DNA of 64,000 nucleotides, from positions 186,001-250,000 of the forward strand of contig NZ_ONZG01000004.1 of assembly GCF_900302455.1 (NCBI RefSeq). The letters run 5' to 3'. Origin of the DNA: Falsiruegeria mediterranea M17 (GTDB lineage Bacteria > Pseudomonadota > Alphaproteobacteria > Rhodobacterales > Rhodobacteraceae). Of this stretch, positions 52,721 to 61,871 are shown piece after piece. Made by a program: the position numbers and the translations under genes. The notes under the pieces are model-generated. The model searched no databases and was not told the DNA's origin. It saw nothing but the letters and a program-made list of their open reading frames with translations. Position 1 is the stretch's first letter, and each line of letters opens with the position of its first letter.

Positions 52721-53055
52721 CATTTGGAACTGCAGAACAGGTCGTAGACCACTTCCAAAATTCGTCGTGGCCGTTCGTCAGCCAGACTGTAGTAAATCGC
52801 CTTGCCTTCGCGGCGGGGGGTTACCAACCCTTCGAGACGCAAGCGCGACAGCTGCTGAGACACCGCGGCCTGACGTGCGGATAGCAGGGTCTCGAGCTCA
52901 GTCACCGATTTCTCTCCGGTCACCAGGTGACATAGGATCATAAGCCGGCCTTCGTGGCTGATCGCTTTCAGAAAATTCGACGCTTTTGTTGCATTCTCGA
53001 CCATGCTGTCGAGTTCTTGTTCGTCCATTTGGCTGGAAAATTGTGGGAGAGCCAT
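52720..53055 (-). CDS. SqrR/BigR-type persulfide-sensing ArsR regulator
   Basis: This is a 111-residue ArsR-family repressor. The wHTH region includes LKAISHEGRLMILCHLVTGEKSVTELETLLSARQAAVSQQLSRLRLEGLV. Cys42 (in MILCHL) and Cys108 (in LFCSS) correspond to the two cysteines (41 and 107) that form the tetrasulfide switch in Rhodobacter capsulatus SqrR; no third metal-site Cys or His set is seen. It probably represses sulfide-detoxification genes. The start at 53055 has AAGGAC upstream; a longer frame lacks support. No sqr gene is in the window. Confidence 0.85.
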   Translation of the reverse strand: MALPQFSSQMDEQELDSMVENATKASNFLKAISHEGRLMILCHLVTGEKSVTELETLLSARQAAVSQQLSRLRLEGLVTPRREGKAIYYSLADERPRRILEVVYDLFCSSK

Positions 53056-53489
53056 TTTTTCAGTCCTTCGTACCCGGCATGTCCGGGGCGTGTTCGCGAT
53101 CCATTCCTTGTTTCGCTTCGATAGGTGCGGTCGCTTACAGCATTTGTTCAATCAAATCTACATTATCGTCCAATATGATCGTACAAGTTCCCGTGTATGA
53201 ACTACTTTAGCGTGCAACAAAGGGCCCTTGTTCGAACACTGTTTGCGGTCTGACCGATGCCTCATTAGCACAATTCAGACAGTCTGTTCCGCGACTAGTT
53301 TGTTGTTTTTGAATGTGGGAATTTGTTCACCAACGAGTGAATTTCAAATAGAGAGTTTCTCAACCATGGCGAGATTTGTTGCTTGAATTCCCTGGCAAGG
53401 GGGAAACATTGACCTAAGGTCACCTTGGCGGTCATCCCGCCAAGTGAGTCGGGTTCATTGCCCGAGCTGACACCGCAAAACGGGGATCT
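53056..53489. other. 434-base gap upstream of the sqrR-like gene
   Basis: The gap is AT-rich from 53100 to 53400 and should contain the promoter of the sqrR-like gene. I do not see a clear SqrR operator (ATTC-N8-GAAT) or a protein-like frame. A hairpin CTTGGCGG-TCATC-CCGCCAAG (53424-53444) and a palindrome GACCTAAGGTC (53411-53421) lie just downstream of the GlxA-type gene and may end its transcript. Confidence 0.45.
53424..53444. terminator. Hairpin downstream of the GlxA-type regulator
   Basis: CTTGGCGG and CCGCCAAG flank TCATC, 46 bases after the minus-strand stop at 53490. There is no T-run. Confidence 0.45.
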
Positions 53490-54494
53490 TCAAGACCATG
53501 CTTTGCGGAAAGAATGGGGAGAGTCGCCATACTTTGACCGAAACTGTCGCGACAGGTGGCTTGTGTTGGCAAATCCGGTGGCGGCTGCGATCTCGGCCAC
53601 GGTCATGTTGGTTTCGTTCAGATAGGTGAACGCGCGCGAAATCCGCAAGTCCAGGTAATAGGCCATGGGACCCTGGCCCAGGTATTTCTTGAACAAGCGT
53701 TCCAATTGTCGACGCGAGATGTTCAGCCGGTCGCACAGATCCGAACTGGACAGCGGCTCTTCAAGCGCTTGTTCCATCAACGAGATGGCGCGCAGCAGTG
53801 CCGGGTTTCGGCTGCCAATGGCGACCGAATGGGCCGAGCGTTGCGGAGATTTCGTACCCGATCGCATGTGAATGCACATATCAGCCACCATGATCGCCAG
53901 TTCCGGCCCGTGGCGTTGCTCGATCAGGGCCAGCATCATGTCGATCGAGGTATTTCCGCCCCCGCAGGTGGTGATGCGCCCGTCAGTCTCAAAAATGTTT
54001 GGCGAGGGCTCCAGCATCGGGAACGCCTCGGTAAAGCCCGGCTGATTTTCCCAATGCAGGGTGAATTTGCGATCTTTCAGCAGGCCCGCATGGGCCAGGG
54101 CAAAGGCCCCGGTGCAAATACCGCCCAAAGACCGACCAAAGCGATGCTCGCGCCGCAGCCAGTTCAGTACGCCCGGCGAGCTCGATTTCTCGGGTTCCAC
54201 GCCCGCGCAGACAAATCCGACTGTGTCGGCATCAAGGGGGGCCAAGGCCTCGTCCGGGGTGATCCGCAAGCCGTTGGAGCAGGTGATCGGCTGGCCGTCT
54301 TCGGTCATCGTTTGCCAAGTATAGAGCTGCCGTTTGGTCAGCTGATTGGCGATCCTGAGCGGTTCAATGGCCGCCGCCAGCGCCAGCATCGTGACCTTGG
54401 GCAACAGCACAAAACAGAACTTTTGCGGCGGCCCGTCGAAATGCAGGGGCAAATTGGCGGAGGCGCCTTTTTGGACAAACGGATCTCGGGACAT
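53490..54494 (-). CDS. GlxA-family transcriptional regulator (DJ-1 + AraC HTH)
   Basis: This is a 334-residue regulator with an N-terminal DJ-1/PfpI-like domain (about 25-200, with the elbow ICTGAFALAHAGLL containing Cys) and a C-terminal AraC helix-turn-helix pair (about 225-330; SSSDLCDRLNISRRQLERLFKKYLGQGPMAYYLDLRISRA and MTVAEIAAATGFANTSHLSRQFRSKYGDSPHSFRKA). GlxA/GbdR relatives control catabolism of glycine betaine, arginine and other nitrogen compounds. No catabolic genes are adjacent, so the regulon is unknown. Confidence 0.9.
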   Translation of the reverse strand: MSRDPFVQKGASANLPLHFDGPPQKFCFVLLPKVTMLALAAAIEPLRIANQLTKRQLYTWQTMTEDGQPITCSNGLRITPDEALAPLDADTVGFVCAGVEPEKSSSPGVLNWLRREHRFGRSLGGICTGAFALAHAGLLKDRKFTLHWENQPGFTEAFPMLEPSPNIFETDGRITTCGGGNTSIDMMLALIEQRHGPELAIMVADMCIHMRSGTKSPQRSAHSVAIGSRNPALLRAISLMEQALEEPLSSSDLCDRLNISRRQLERLFKKYLGQGPMAYYLDLRISRAFTYLNETNMTVAEIAAATGFANTSHLSRQFRSKYGDSPHSFRKAWS

Positions 54495-54692
54495 GGGTCA
54501 TGACCAGCGGCGGAACGGGAAACCGGCGGCGGCATACTCCTTTGTGGGGCGGATGGGCGGGTTGGATGGGGTATACCTTGCGGGCAGCGCGCCCCAGGGT
54601 CAACCGTGCGGCACTCGGGAACACCATTGCGACAGTGTGCGTGCCCAAGGCATGAATTCAACCTCCAGCCCTTGCAGCCCCCCAGCGGCGAT

Positions 54693-54715
54693 ACTAAGAC
54701 TCAGGTAACCTTAGT
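54693..54715. promoter_or_regulatory. Inverted repeat upstream of clpP
   Basis: ACTAAG (54693-54698) and CTTAGT (54710-54715) are reverse complements 11 bases apart, about 45 bases before clpP. This is a candidate operator; heat-shock sigma elements are not clear. Confidence 0.35.
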
Positions 54716-54759
54716 CGGGTAGCGTCCCGAGCAACCGCAAATGAGCAGGCAGGTCCCAT

Positions 54760-55386
54760 ATGTTCGATCCAGTTGATACCTACATGAACACGCTTGTCCC
54801 CATGGTCGTCGAGCAGACCAGCCGGGGCGAACGTGCCTACGATATTTTCTCACGCCTGCTGAAGGAGCGGATCATTTTCATCAACGGTCCGATCCACGAT
54901 GGCATGAGCCATCTGATCGTGGCGCAGTTGCTGCACCTCGAGGCGGAAAACCCCTCGAAAGAAATCTCGATCTACATCAACAGCCCCGGCGGCGTGGTGA
55001 CCAGCGGCCTGTCGATCTATGACACCATGCAATACATCAAACCCAAATGCTCGACCCTGGTCATCGGTCAGGCGGCATCGATGGGGTCCGTGCTGTTGGC
55101 TGGTGGCGAGACAGGCATGCGCTTTTCGTTGCCCAACAGTCGTATCATGGTGCATCAGCCTTCGGGTGGCTATCAGGGCCAGGCCAGTGATATCATGATC
55201 CACGCGGCCGAAACCCAGAAACTCAAGGACCGGCTGTATGACATTTATGTCAAACACACTGGCCAGTCGAAGAAAGCCGTTGAAAAGGCCTTGGATCGGG
55301 ACAACTTCATGAGTCCCGAAGAGGCCAAGGATTGGGGCCACATCGACGAGATCGTGGAAAGCCGTCCCAAAGGTGAAGACGCTTAA
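54760..55386 (+). CDS. clpP: ATP-dependent Clp protease proteolytic subunit
   Basis: ClpP is the tetradecameric serine protease chamber. The 208-residue protein begins [34 protein letters not shown] with the short propeptide, has catalytic Ser107 (GQAASMGS), His132 (MVHQPSGG) and Asp181 (DRDNFMS). All residues are intact. clpX follows after 164 bases with a hairpin between, so the two may have separate as well as joint transcripts. Confidence 0.97.
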   Translation: MFDPVDTYMNTLVPMVVEQTSRGERAYDIFSRLLKERIIFINGPIHDGMSHLIVAQLLHLEAENPSKEISIYINSPGGVVTSGLSIYDTMQYIKPKCSTLVIGQAASMGSVLLAGGETGMRFSLPNSRIMVHQPSGGYQGQASDIMIHAAETQKLKDRLYDIYVKHTGQSKKAVEKALDRDNFMSPEEAKDWGHIDEIVESRPKGEDA

Positions 55387-55402
55387 ATAGTGCGTTGACG
55401 GG

Positions 55403-55438
55403 CGCCTCCCCGGGTCGTGAGTCTCGGGGGTGCGTTTT
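55403..55438 (+). terminator. Hairpin with T-run between clpP and clpX
   Basis: CGCCTCCCCG (55403-55412) pairs with CGGGGGTGCG (55425-55434) with one mismatch, followed by TTTT. Confidence 0.6.
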
Positions 55439-55550
55439 GCGATTGTAGAGGTCACGGCACTGGCCTAAGCTGCCGTGACACGTGGCAGCAGAGTCTCCGA
55501 ATACGGAGATGATACGACAGACGGCATAGACGGAGACCGAAAGGTAGACC

Positions 55551-56819
55551 ATGGCGACAAATTCCGGCGGTGACAGCAAGAATACCCTCTACTGCAGCTT
55601 TTGCGGCAAGAGCCAGCATGAGGTGCGCAAGCTGATCGCGGGCCCGACAGTGTTCATCTGCGATGAATGCGTCGAATTGTGCATGGACATCATCCGTGAG
55701 GAAACCAAGGCCAGCGGCCTCAAGGCATCTGACGGTGTGCCCACGCCCAAGGACATCTGCGAGGTTCTGGACGACTATGTGATTGGCCAGGCCATGGCCA
55801 AGCGCGTGCTGTCGGTTGCCGTCCACAACCACTACAAACGCCTCAATCACGCCCAGAAAGCGGGTGGTGACATTGAACTGGCCAAGTCGAACATCTTGCT
55901 GATCGGTCCCACCGGTTGCGGTAAGACGCTGTTGGCGCAGACGCTGGCGCGCATTCTGGATGTGCCGTTCACCATGGCGGATGCCACAACGCTGACCGAG
56001 GCCGGTTATGTGGGTGAAGACGTCGAGAACATCATTCTCAAGCTGCTGCAGTCGTCGGAGTATAACGTCGAACGTGCACAGCGCGGCATCGTCTATATTG
56101 ACGAAGTCGACAAGATCACCCGCAAGTCGGAAAATCCCTCGATCACCCGCGACGTATCGGGTGAGGGTGTGCAGCAGGCGCTGCTCAAGCTTATGGAAGG
56201 CACGGTTGCCTCTGTTCCGCCGCAAGGCGGCCGCAAGCACCCGCAGCAGGAATTCCTGCAGGTGGACACCACCAACATCCTGTTCATCTGTGGCGGTGCC
56301 TTTGCAGGTCTGGACAAAATCATCGCGCAGCGGGGCAAGGGCTCGGCCATGGGCTTCGGCGCTGACGTTCGCGACGACGACGCGCGTGGCATAGGCGAGA
56401 TCTTTACCGATCTGGAACCCGAAGATCTGCTGAAATTCGGCCTGATTCCGGAATTCGTCGGCCGTCTGCCCGTTTTGGCAACGCTCGAGGATCTGGACGA
56501 GGACGCGCTGGTGACCATTCTGACCCAGCCCAAGAACGCTCTGGTCAAGCAGTATCAGCGCCTCTTTGAACTGGAAGAGACCGAGTTGGACTTTACCGAC
56601 GATGCGCTGAAATCGATCGCCAAGCGTGCCATCGAACGCAAGACCGGTGCACGTGGCCTGCGCTCGATCCTCGAAGACATCCTGCTCGATACCATGTTCG
56701 AGCTGCCGGGTCTGGACAGCGTGACCAAGGTTGTCGTGAACGAAGAGGCTGTGACCTCGGACGCGCAACCGCTGATGATCCACGCGGACGCGGAAAAAGA
56801 GCCGGCCTCGGCGGGTTGA
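55551..56819 (+). CDS. clpX: ATP-dependent Clp protease ATP-binding subunit ClpX
   Basis: ClpX unfolds substrates for ClpP. The 422-residue protein has the N-terminal zinc-binding domain [30 protein letters not shown] (about residues 15-45), Walker [17 protein letters not shown], Walker [10 protein letters not shown], the RGKG-like pore loop, the IGF-type ClpP-binding loop in the small domain and sensor-2 [10 protein letters not shown]. Its length is typical. An intrinsic terminator follows. Confidence 0.97.
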   Translation: MATNSGGDSKNTLYCSFCGKSQHEVRKLIAGPTVFICDECVELCMDIIREETKASGLKASDGVPTPKDICEVLDDYVIGQAMAKRVLSVAVHNHYKRLNHAQKAGGDIELAKSNILLIGPTGCGKTLLAQTLARILDVPFTMADATTLTEAGYVGEDVENIILKLLQSSEYNVERAQRGIVYIDEVDKITRKSENPSITRDVSGEGVQQALLKLMEGTVASVPPQGGRKHPQQEFLQVDTTNILFICGGAFAGLDKIIAQRGKGSAMGFGADVRDDDARGIGEIFTDLEPEDLLKFGLIPEFVGRLPVLATLEDLDEDALVTILTQPKNALVKQYQRLFELEETELDFTDDALKSIAKRAIERKTGARGLRSILEDILLDTMFELPGLDSVTKVVVNEEAVTSDAQPLMIHADAEKEPASAG

Positions 56820-56840
56820 TACTTCGGAGACTGAAATAAT

Positions 56841-56870
56841 AACGGCGCGAAACTAATCGCGCCGTTTTTT
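56841..56870 (+). terminator. Intrinsic terminator of clpX
   Basis: AACGGCGCGA (56841-56850) and TCGCGCCGTT (56857-56866) form a 10-bp stem, followed by T residues. Confidence 0.85.
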
Positions 56871-56948
56871 GTTGGGAGTTTGGGGATAGTGGGCTTTGCC
56901 CCGTCGCTGCGCGACAAAACCCATGACGTTTTTTGCAAGAGGAAGAAC

Positions 56949-57314
56949 ATGAGCATCACGCGTATTTCGACTGGTGGAGAGTTCGAAGCCAAGGTCGGCT
57001 ATTGCCGTGCGGTTGTGGCCGGTGGGTTCGTGCATGTGGCGGGCACCGTGGGGCAGGGTGACGATGTGGTCAGCCAGTGCAAATCGGCGTTGGAGGTGAT
57101 TGGCGGCGCGTTGGAAAAAGTTGGTGCATCCTTTGCGGATGTGGTGCGGGTGACATACATGCTGCCAGACCGACACGAGTTCGAACCTTGTTTCCCGATC
57201 CTGCGCGAGGCTTTTGGCGACAATCCGCCGGCAGCCACGATGATCGAATGCAACCTGATCGACCCGAAATTCCGCATCGAGATCGAAGTAACGGCCCTGG
57301 CGCCCCAAGCGTAA
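56949..57314 (+). CDS. RidA-family protein lacking the usual catalytic Arg
   Basis: This is a 121-residue YjgF/RidA protein: AGGFVHVAGTVGQG, ADVVRVTYMLPDRHEF and NPPAATMIECNLIDPKFRIEIEVTALA. In enamine deaminase RidA the Arg that holds the substrate carboxylate sits in an xxRxxVE position of the C-terminal part; here the equivalent reads PAATMIEC, so the Arg appears absent. It therefore belongs to the Rid subgroups of unknown activity. The start at 56949 follows AGAGGAAGAAC. Confidence 0.85.
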   Translation: MSITRISTGGEFEAKVGYCRAVVAGGFVHVAGTVGQGDDVVSQCKSALEVIGGALEKVGASFADVVRVTYMLPDRHEFEPCFPILREAFGDNPPAATMIECNLIDPKFRIEIEVTALAPQA

Positions 57315-57320
57315 GGGACC

Positions 57321-57355
57321 ATTCACCGCAGGGGTCTGGACCTTGGGCGGTGAAT
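57321..57355. promoter_or_regulatory. 9-bp inverted repeat between ridA-like gene and NDUFA12
   Basis: ATTCACCGC (57321-57329) and GCGGTGAAT (57347-57355) are exact reverse complements with 17 bases between, directly after one stop and before the next gene. Terminator or operator are both possible. Confidence 0.4.
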
Positions 57356-57392
57356 TCGCCATAACTTCGACCAACGGATCAAGGAGTAGCCG

Positions 57393-57776
57393 ATGGGCAT
57401 TCTCAACACCCTGCTGAGCGCCGTGACCTGGTGGAACGGATCGACGCTGAACACCCGCATCTATACCTCGCGCAAAGGGGTCAAGGTGGGTGAAGACGAT
57501 CAGGGCAATGTGTTCTATCGCACGGCTGACGACAGCAAACGCTGGGTCATCTTCAATGGCGAGGCCGAAGCCAGCCGCGTTGATCCGAACTGGCATGGCT
57601 GGCTGCATCGCACATGGGATGAGCCACCGACCGACAAGCCGCTGGTTCACAAGGATTGGGAAAAGCCGCATCAGGAGAACCTGACCGGCAGCGCGCTGGC
57701 ATATGCGCCTGCGGGTTCTCTGCGTCAGGCCCAGCCTGTGGAACGTCGCGATTACGAGGCCTGGAGCCCAGAGTAA
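57393..57776 (+). CDS. NDUFA12-family complex I accessory subunit
   Basis: This is a 127-residue homologue of mitochondrial NDUFA12 (B17.2), a supernumerary subunit found in alphaproteobacterial NADH dehydrogenase. Characteristic segments are [63 protein letters not shown] and the terminal [10 protein letters not shown]. It precedes mlaD and the DUF2155 gene by short gaps. The complex I genes themselves are not in the window. Confidence 0.93.
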   Translation: MGILNTLLSAVTWWNGSTLNTRIYTSRKGVKVGEDDQGNVFYRTADDSKRWVIFNGEAEASRVDPNWHGWLHRTWDEPPTDKPLVHKDWEKPHQENLTGSALAYAPAGSLRQAQPVERRDYEAWSPE

Positions 57777-57789
57777 AAAGAGGACCGTT

Positions 57790-58245
57790 ATGTCCACACA
57801 CAGCACCGCCGAAGTTCTTGTCGGGGGCGTGGTCTTGGCCGCTGCCATCGGGTTTGGCGTCTTCGCCACCCAAGCCACTGGCCTGTCGCAAAGCAGCGCG
57901 GGCTATGAGCTGGGCGCATCGTTCCGCTCGCTCGAGGGTGTGACTGTTGGCACCGACGTGCGCCTGGCGGGCGTCAAGATCGGCACCGTCACGGGCGTTG
58001 ACCTGAACCCCGAAAGCTACCGCGCGGACACCACGTTCAGCGTGGCCAACGGCATTCAGATCCCTGATGACAGCGCTGTTGTGATCTCCTCCGAGGGACT
58101 GCTGGGCGGCAACTTTGTCGAGGTGATGCCAGGTGGCTCGCTTTTCTATTTCGAGGCAGGGGACGAGATCGAGGACACTCAAGGCGCGGTGAGCCTGATT
58201 TCCCTGTTGGTGAAATTTGTTGCCGGTGACGGGAGCAGCGAGTGA
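57790..58245 (+). CDS. mlaD: MlaD-type MCE-domain lipid transport protein
   Basis: This 151-residue protein has an N-terminal membrane anchor (about residues 8-28) and a single MCE domain: YELGASFRSLEGVTVGTDVRLAGVKIGTVTGVDL, then IPDDSAVVISSEGLLGGNFVEVMPGG. In the Mla system MlaD forms a hexameric ring carrying phospholipid between the membranes. The partners mlaEFBC are not in view. It lies 13 bases after NDUFA12 and its stop overlaps the GTG of the next gene, so these form one unit. Confidence 0.93.
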   Translation: MSTHSTAEVLVGGVVLAAAIGFGVFATQATGLSQSSAGYELGASFRSLEGVTVGTDVRLAGVKIGTVTGVDLNPESYRADTTFSVANGIQIPDDSAVVISSEGLLGGNFVEVMPGGSLFYFEAGDEIEDTQGAVSLISLLVKFVAGDGSSE

Positions 58246-58610
58246 TTCGCGCGCTGGTCCTGATTGCCGTTTTGGCAGCGAGCAGCGCGTCGGCGCAGGA
58301 TACGGTGGTCTCGGCATCTGGTGCTATGCTGCGTGGCTTGGACAAGGTGAACGGGCAGACTTTCGATGTCGAGCTGGGCAATGGTGAGACGGCCGAGGTA
58401 TTTGGCCTTGATGTCGCCTTGGGCGATTGTCGCTATCCTGCAGACAACCCCACGGGCGATGCCTTTGCCTTTTTGACGATTTGGGAACAGGGCAAGCAGC
58501 AGGCGTTGTTTGATGGTTGGATGATCGCGACGGCCCCGGCGCTGAACGCGCTGGACCACAACCGCTACGATGTCTGGGTGATCCGCTGTATCACGCCCTC
58601 TGCGGATTGA
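58242..58610 (+). CDS. DUF2155 domain-containing exported protein
   Basis: This is a 122-residue secreted protein with a signal peptide (about residues 1-19) and a DUF2155 core: AMLRGLDKVNGQTFDVELGNGETAEVFGLDVALGDCRYP, FLTIWE and the terminal YDVWVIRCITP with two Cys that could pair. It starts at GTG 58242, overlapping the mlaD stop (GTGA). Its 3' end overlaps the convergent aat gene by 46 bases. The function is unknown; the conserved link to mlaD suggests an envelope role. Confidence 0.88.
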   Translation: MIRALVLIAVLAASSASAQDTVVSASGAMLRGLDKVNGQTFDVELGNGETAEVFGLDVALGDCRYPADNPTGDAFAFLTIWEQGKQQALFDGWMIATAPALNALDHNRYDVWVIRCITPSAD

Positions 58611-59197
58611 CGGATCGGCGCTGTGAAATCGGCGCTTTGGGTCACGGCCGCTTCCAACAACTGATGGTACCGCGCACGCGGGATTTCAATCGCGCCTAAC
58701 GACGCCAGATGCGCAGTCAGGAACTGCGTGTCAAAGAGGGAAAAGCCGGTCTGGGTCAAACGGTCCACCAGATAGGCGAGCGCAATTTTTGACGCATCGG
58801 TGCGGCGCGAGAACATGCTCTCGCCAAAGAACCCGGCCCCCAGGGTGACGCCGTAAACTCCGCCGATCAGGTCATCACCATCGCGCACCTCCAGCGAATG
58901 GGCAAAACCGCGTTCATGCAGGGTCAGGTAATGGGCGCGAATTTCGGCGTTGATCCAGGTCTCGGCGCGGTCGGCACAGCCATCCACGACGCCTTCAAAG
59001 TCGCGGTTGATCGAGATGGTGTAGGGCATTCGCCGAATGCGTCGGGTCAGTGAGCGCGAGATGTGGAAGCGGTTGAGAGGGATGATACCGCGCAATTTGG
59101 GATCGACCCAGAACACGTCCGGATCAGCACGATGTTCGGCCATCGGGAAAATCCCGATGGAATATGCGTGCAACAACAGTTCTGGGGACAGGGTCAT
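58565..59197 (-). CDS. aat: Leucyl/phenylalanyl-tRNA-protein transferase
   Basis: Aat adds Leu or Phe to proteins with N-terminal Arg or Lys, marking them for ClpAP by the N-end rule. The 210-residue protein begins MTLSPELLLHAYSIGIFPMAEHRADPDVFWVDPKLRGIIPL and has SLEVRDGDDLIGGVYGVTLGAGFFGESMFSRRTDASKIALAYL with the conserved GESMFS motif, and FDTQFLTAHLASLGA. The ATG at 59197 is preferred to an upstream TTG. Its 3' end overlaps the DUF2155 gene by 46 bases. Confidence 0.95.
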   Translation of the reverse strand: MTLSPELLLHAYSIGIFPMAEHRADPDVFWVDPKLRGIIPLNRFHISRSLTRRIRRMPYTISINRDFEGVVDGCADRAETWINAEIRAHYLTLHERGFAHSLEVRDGDDLIGGVYGVTLGAGFFGESMFSRRTDASKIALAYLVDRLTQTGFSLFDTQFLTAHLASLGAIEIPRARYHQLLEAAVTQSADFTAPIRQSAEGVIQRITQTS

Positions 59198-59245
59198 GCG
59201 CAAATCTTGACTGCCGGGCAGGGCGTGCCTGCCCGGCGACAGGGG

Positions 59246-60595
59246 TTATTCGCCCATGTTTGCCTCAAGCCAACGCTCCAGCCAGTGGATGTTGTAGTCA
59301 CCGCTGTGGATGTCGGGCTCTTGCAGCAGGGCGTGGAACAGAGGCACGGTGGTGTCGATGCCATCGACGATCAGCTCTCCCAACGCGCGGTCGAGGCGGG
59401 CCAAGGCCTCGTCCCGGTCGCGGCCATGCACGATCAGTTTGCCGATGAGTGAATCGTAGTAGGGCGGGATCGAATAGCCATTGTACAGCGCCGAATCCAT
59501 TCGCACGCCCAAGCCACCAGGCGCGTGATAGGCCGAGATCTTGCCCGGGCAGGGGGCAAAGTTCGGCAGACGCTCGGCGTTGATGCGGACCTCGATCGCG
59601 TGGCCGTTGATCTCCAAGTCGTCCTGACCAAACGACATCGGTAGGCCGGCAGCGACCCGAATTTGTTCGCGCACCAGATCGACGTCAAAGATGCCTTCGG
59701 TCACCGGGTGTTCCACCTGCAGACGGGTGTTCATCTCGATGAAGTAGAACTCGCCGTTTTCATAGAGGAACTCGATGGTGCCGGCGCCGATATAGTTGAT
59801 GCGTGCAACCGCATCCGCACATATCTTGCCGATCTTGGCGCGCTCTTCAGGTGTGATGCAGGGGCCGGGGGCCTCTTCGAACACTTTCTGGTGGCGGCGC
59901 TGCAGCGAGCAGTCACGTTCACCAAGGTGGACCGCGTTGCCTTTGCCATCACCAAAGACCTGGATCTCGATGTGGCGGGGTGTGGTGAGGTACTTCTCGA
60001 TATAGACTTCGTCATTGCCAAAGGCGGCTTTGCCCTCTGCTCGCGCTGTCATAAAGGCGCTTTCCATCTCGTCCGCGCTGTGCGCGACCTTCATGCCGCG
60101 TCCGCCGCCACCAGCGGTGGCCTTGATGATGACAGGGTAACCAAACTCTTCGCCGATGCGCTTGGCATCTTCGAGTGTGGGGACGCCACCGTCCGAGCCG
60201 GGCACACAAGGCACGCCCAATTCTTTCATGGTGTCCTTGGCGGTGATCTTGTCACCCATGACCCGGATGTGTTCGGCGGTGGGGCCGATGAAGGAAAGCC
60301 CATGATCTTCGACGATCTGTACGAAGCCAGCGTTTTCCGACAAAAAGCCGTAACCGGGGTGGATCGCCTGCGCACCGGTGATCTCGCAGGCCGAGATGAT
60401 GGCAGGGATCGACAGATAGCTTTGCGGGCTGGGAGGAGGTCCGATACAGACCGATTCGTCTGCCATGCGCACATGCATCGCGTCGCTGTCGGCGGTGGAA
60501 TGCACGGCAACCGTGGCAATCCCCATCTCACGCGCGGCGCGGATGACGCGCAGGGCAATCTCGCCCCGGTTGGCAATCAGGATTTTGTCAAACAT
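59246..60595 (-). CDS. accC: Acetyl-CoA carboxylase, biotin carboxylase subunit
   Basis: AccC carboxylates the biotin on AccB at the expense of ATP, the first step of fatty-acid synthesis. The 449-residue ATP-grasp enzyme starts [25 protein letters not shown] and has [17 protein letters not shown] (ATP lid), [19 protein letters not shown], the catalytic [14 protein letters not shown] and a normal C-terminus. It follows accB by about ten bases on the same strand, as in most bacteria. Confidence 0.97.
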   Translation of the reverse strand: MFDKILIANRGEIALRVIRAAREMGIATVAVHSTADSDAMHVRMADESVCIGPPPSPQSYLSIPAIISACEITGAQAIHPGYGFLSENAGFVQIVEDHGLSFIGPTAEHIRVMGDKITAKDTMKELGVPCVPGSDGGVPTLEDAKRIGEEFGYPVIIKATAGGGGRGMKVAHSADEMESAFMTARAEGKAAFGNDEVYIEKYLTTPRHIEIQVFGDGKGNAVHLGERDCSLQRRHQKVFEEAPGPCITPEERAKIGKICADAVARINYIGAGTIEFLYENGEFYFIEMNTRLQVEHPVTEGIFDVDLVREQIRVAAGLPMSFGQDDLEINGHAIEVRINAERLPNFAPCPGKISAYHAPGGLGVRMDSALYNGYSIPPYYDSLIGKLIVHGRDRDEALARLDRALGELIVDGIDTTVPLFHALLQEPDIHSGDYNIHWLERWLEANMGE

Positions 60596-60605
60596 GCGGA
60601 CCGCC

Positions 60606-61100
60606 TTACTCGATGATGACCAGGGGTGTCCCGAATTCGACGGCTGCGCCGTCATCGACAAGGATGCGTTTCACAGTACCCGACTTGGGCGCGTGGATGT
60701 GGTTCATGGTTTTCATGGCTTCCACGATCAGCAGCGTGTCGCCTTCGCTGACTTGCGCACCCACGCTGATGAACGATGGTGCGCCAGGTTCGGCCTGCAT
60801 GTACACGGTGCCCACCATGGGCGAGGTCACGGCGCCGGGGTGGCTGGCCGGGTCAGCTTCGGCAGAGGCGGGTGCTTCGGCTGCCGGAGCGGCAGCAACC
60901 GGAGCCGCAGTAGGTACAGCAACCTGTGTGGGGGCGGCTGCCACGATCGGGGCAGGTGCGGCTCGGCTGACGCGGACGTTCAGGCTGTCATCGTCGCTGT
61001 ATTCGCGCATGACTTCCAGCTCGGTCAGATCGTTCTCGCGCAGCAGCTCGGCCAGCGCCTTGATGAATGCCACATCCGCTTCGTGTTTGGTTTCGCTCAT
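60606..61100 (-). CDS. accB: Biotin carboxyl carrier protein of acetyl-CoA carboxylase
   Basis: This is a 164-residue AccB. A helical N-terminal domain ([25 protein letters not shown]) is joined by an Ala/Pro linker (about residues 50-85) to the biotinyl domain with [12 protein letters not shown]; Lys in AMKTM is biotinylated. It starts at ATG 61100 and leads the accB-accC pair. Confidence 0.97.
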   Translation of the reverse strand: MSETKHEADVAFIKALAELLRENDLTELEVMREYSDDDSLNVRVSRAAPAPIVAAAPTQVAVPTAAPVAAAPAAEAPASAEADPASHPGAVTSPMVGTVYMQAEPGAPSFISVGAQVSEGDTLLIVEAMKTMNHIHAPKSGTVKRILVDDGAAVEFGTPLVIIE

Positions 61101-61247
61101 GAGTGTCCTCGAAGGTTCCCTTGGTGCCCGTCTGATGCGCGGGCTGCGTAGATTACCCGGCGTTATAGGCCATGACATCAGCCATGAAAAGCGCCGTTAC
61201 AAAGGGGAAAGATGGGGGTTGCGGCAAAAATTGCGAGGGGCGTGGCG

Positions 61248-61784
61248 TTACAAGGGCATGCCTGACAGTTTTGCCACCAGCTCTGGCAATTTGCGCGCCC
61301 CGAATTTTTCCAGCAGGCGGGCGCGATGTGCCTCGATCGTGCGATAAGACAGGCCCAGTTCCAGCCCGACCTCTTTCGCCGACAGTCCACGGCACGTCAT
61401 GATCGCAACATCGCGCTCGCGCGGTGTCAGTTCGATCACCGGTCGGTCTTCAGAAATGTCCGAGAAACTCCAGATACCATGTCTGAATGGATCATCCGGG
61501 GTCAGCGATTTGCCCCTGGCTCGGCACCAGAAAAGATCACCGCTGCGCCGCCGCATGATGCGTTCATCGCTGTAATACCCCGTCTCTTGCATCGCTTGCA
61601 GACCACGCGCTCCAATGCGTTCAAAATCCTCGTGGCTGGGATAAAGGTGCAAGAGTGGCATGTCGCGGTAATCTTCTTCGTTGCCACCGAACATCACCGA
61701 AAACTGCAGGTTACAGCGCCGGATTATCCGGTTCTCTAGCTCGACAAGGCCGATGGGTGCATATTCGAAGGCTGGATCGCTCAT
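61248..61784 (-). CDS. PAS domain LuxR-type regulator
   Basis: This is a 178-residue protein: an N-terminal PAS-like domain (about 5-115; LENRIIRRCNLQFSVMFGGNEEDYRDMPLLHLYPSHEDF...GDLFWCRARGKSL) followed by a LuxR/FixJ helix-turn-helix (about 117-175; LTPRERDVAIMTCRGLSAKEVGLELGLSYRTIEAHRARLLEKFGA). No receiver or autoinducer domain is present, so the PAS domain probably senses a ligand or a redox state directly. It is divergent from the thiolase and acyl-CoA synthetase genes and may control them. Confidence 0.88.
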   Translation of the reverse strand: MSDPAFEYAPIGLVELENRIIRRCNLQFSVMFGGNEEDYRDMPLLHLYPSHEDFERIGARGLQAMQETGYYSDERIMRRRSGDLFWCRARGKSLTPDDPFRHGIWSFSDISEDRPVIELTPRERDVAIMTCRGLSAKEVGLELGLSYRTIEAHRARLLEKFGARKLPELVAKLSGMPL

Positions 61785-61871
61785 GGGTAATTAATGCCGG
61801 GTATTTCTACGGAATTGAACGGAGTGCTCACTCTTTCCTAAAGTTACCATAACAGATTGGGGAGAGGAATG

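Noticed and set aside
53425-53625. Small plus-strand frame after the GlxA-type gene
   Set aside because: It overlaps the end of a conserved gene on the other strand and has no ribosome site.
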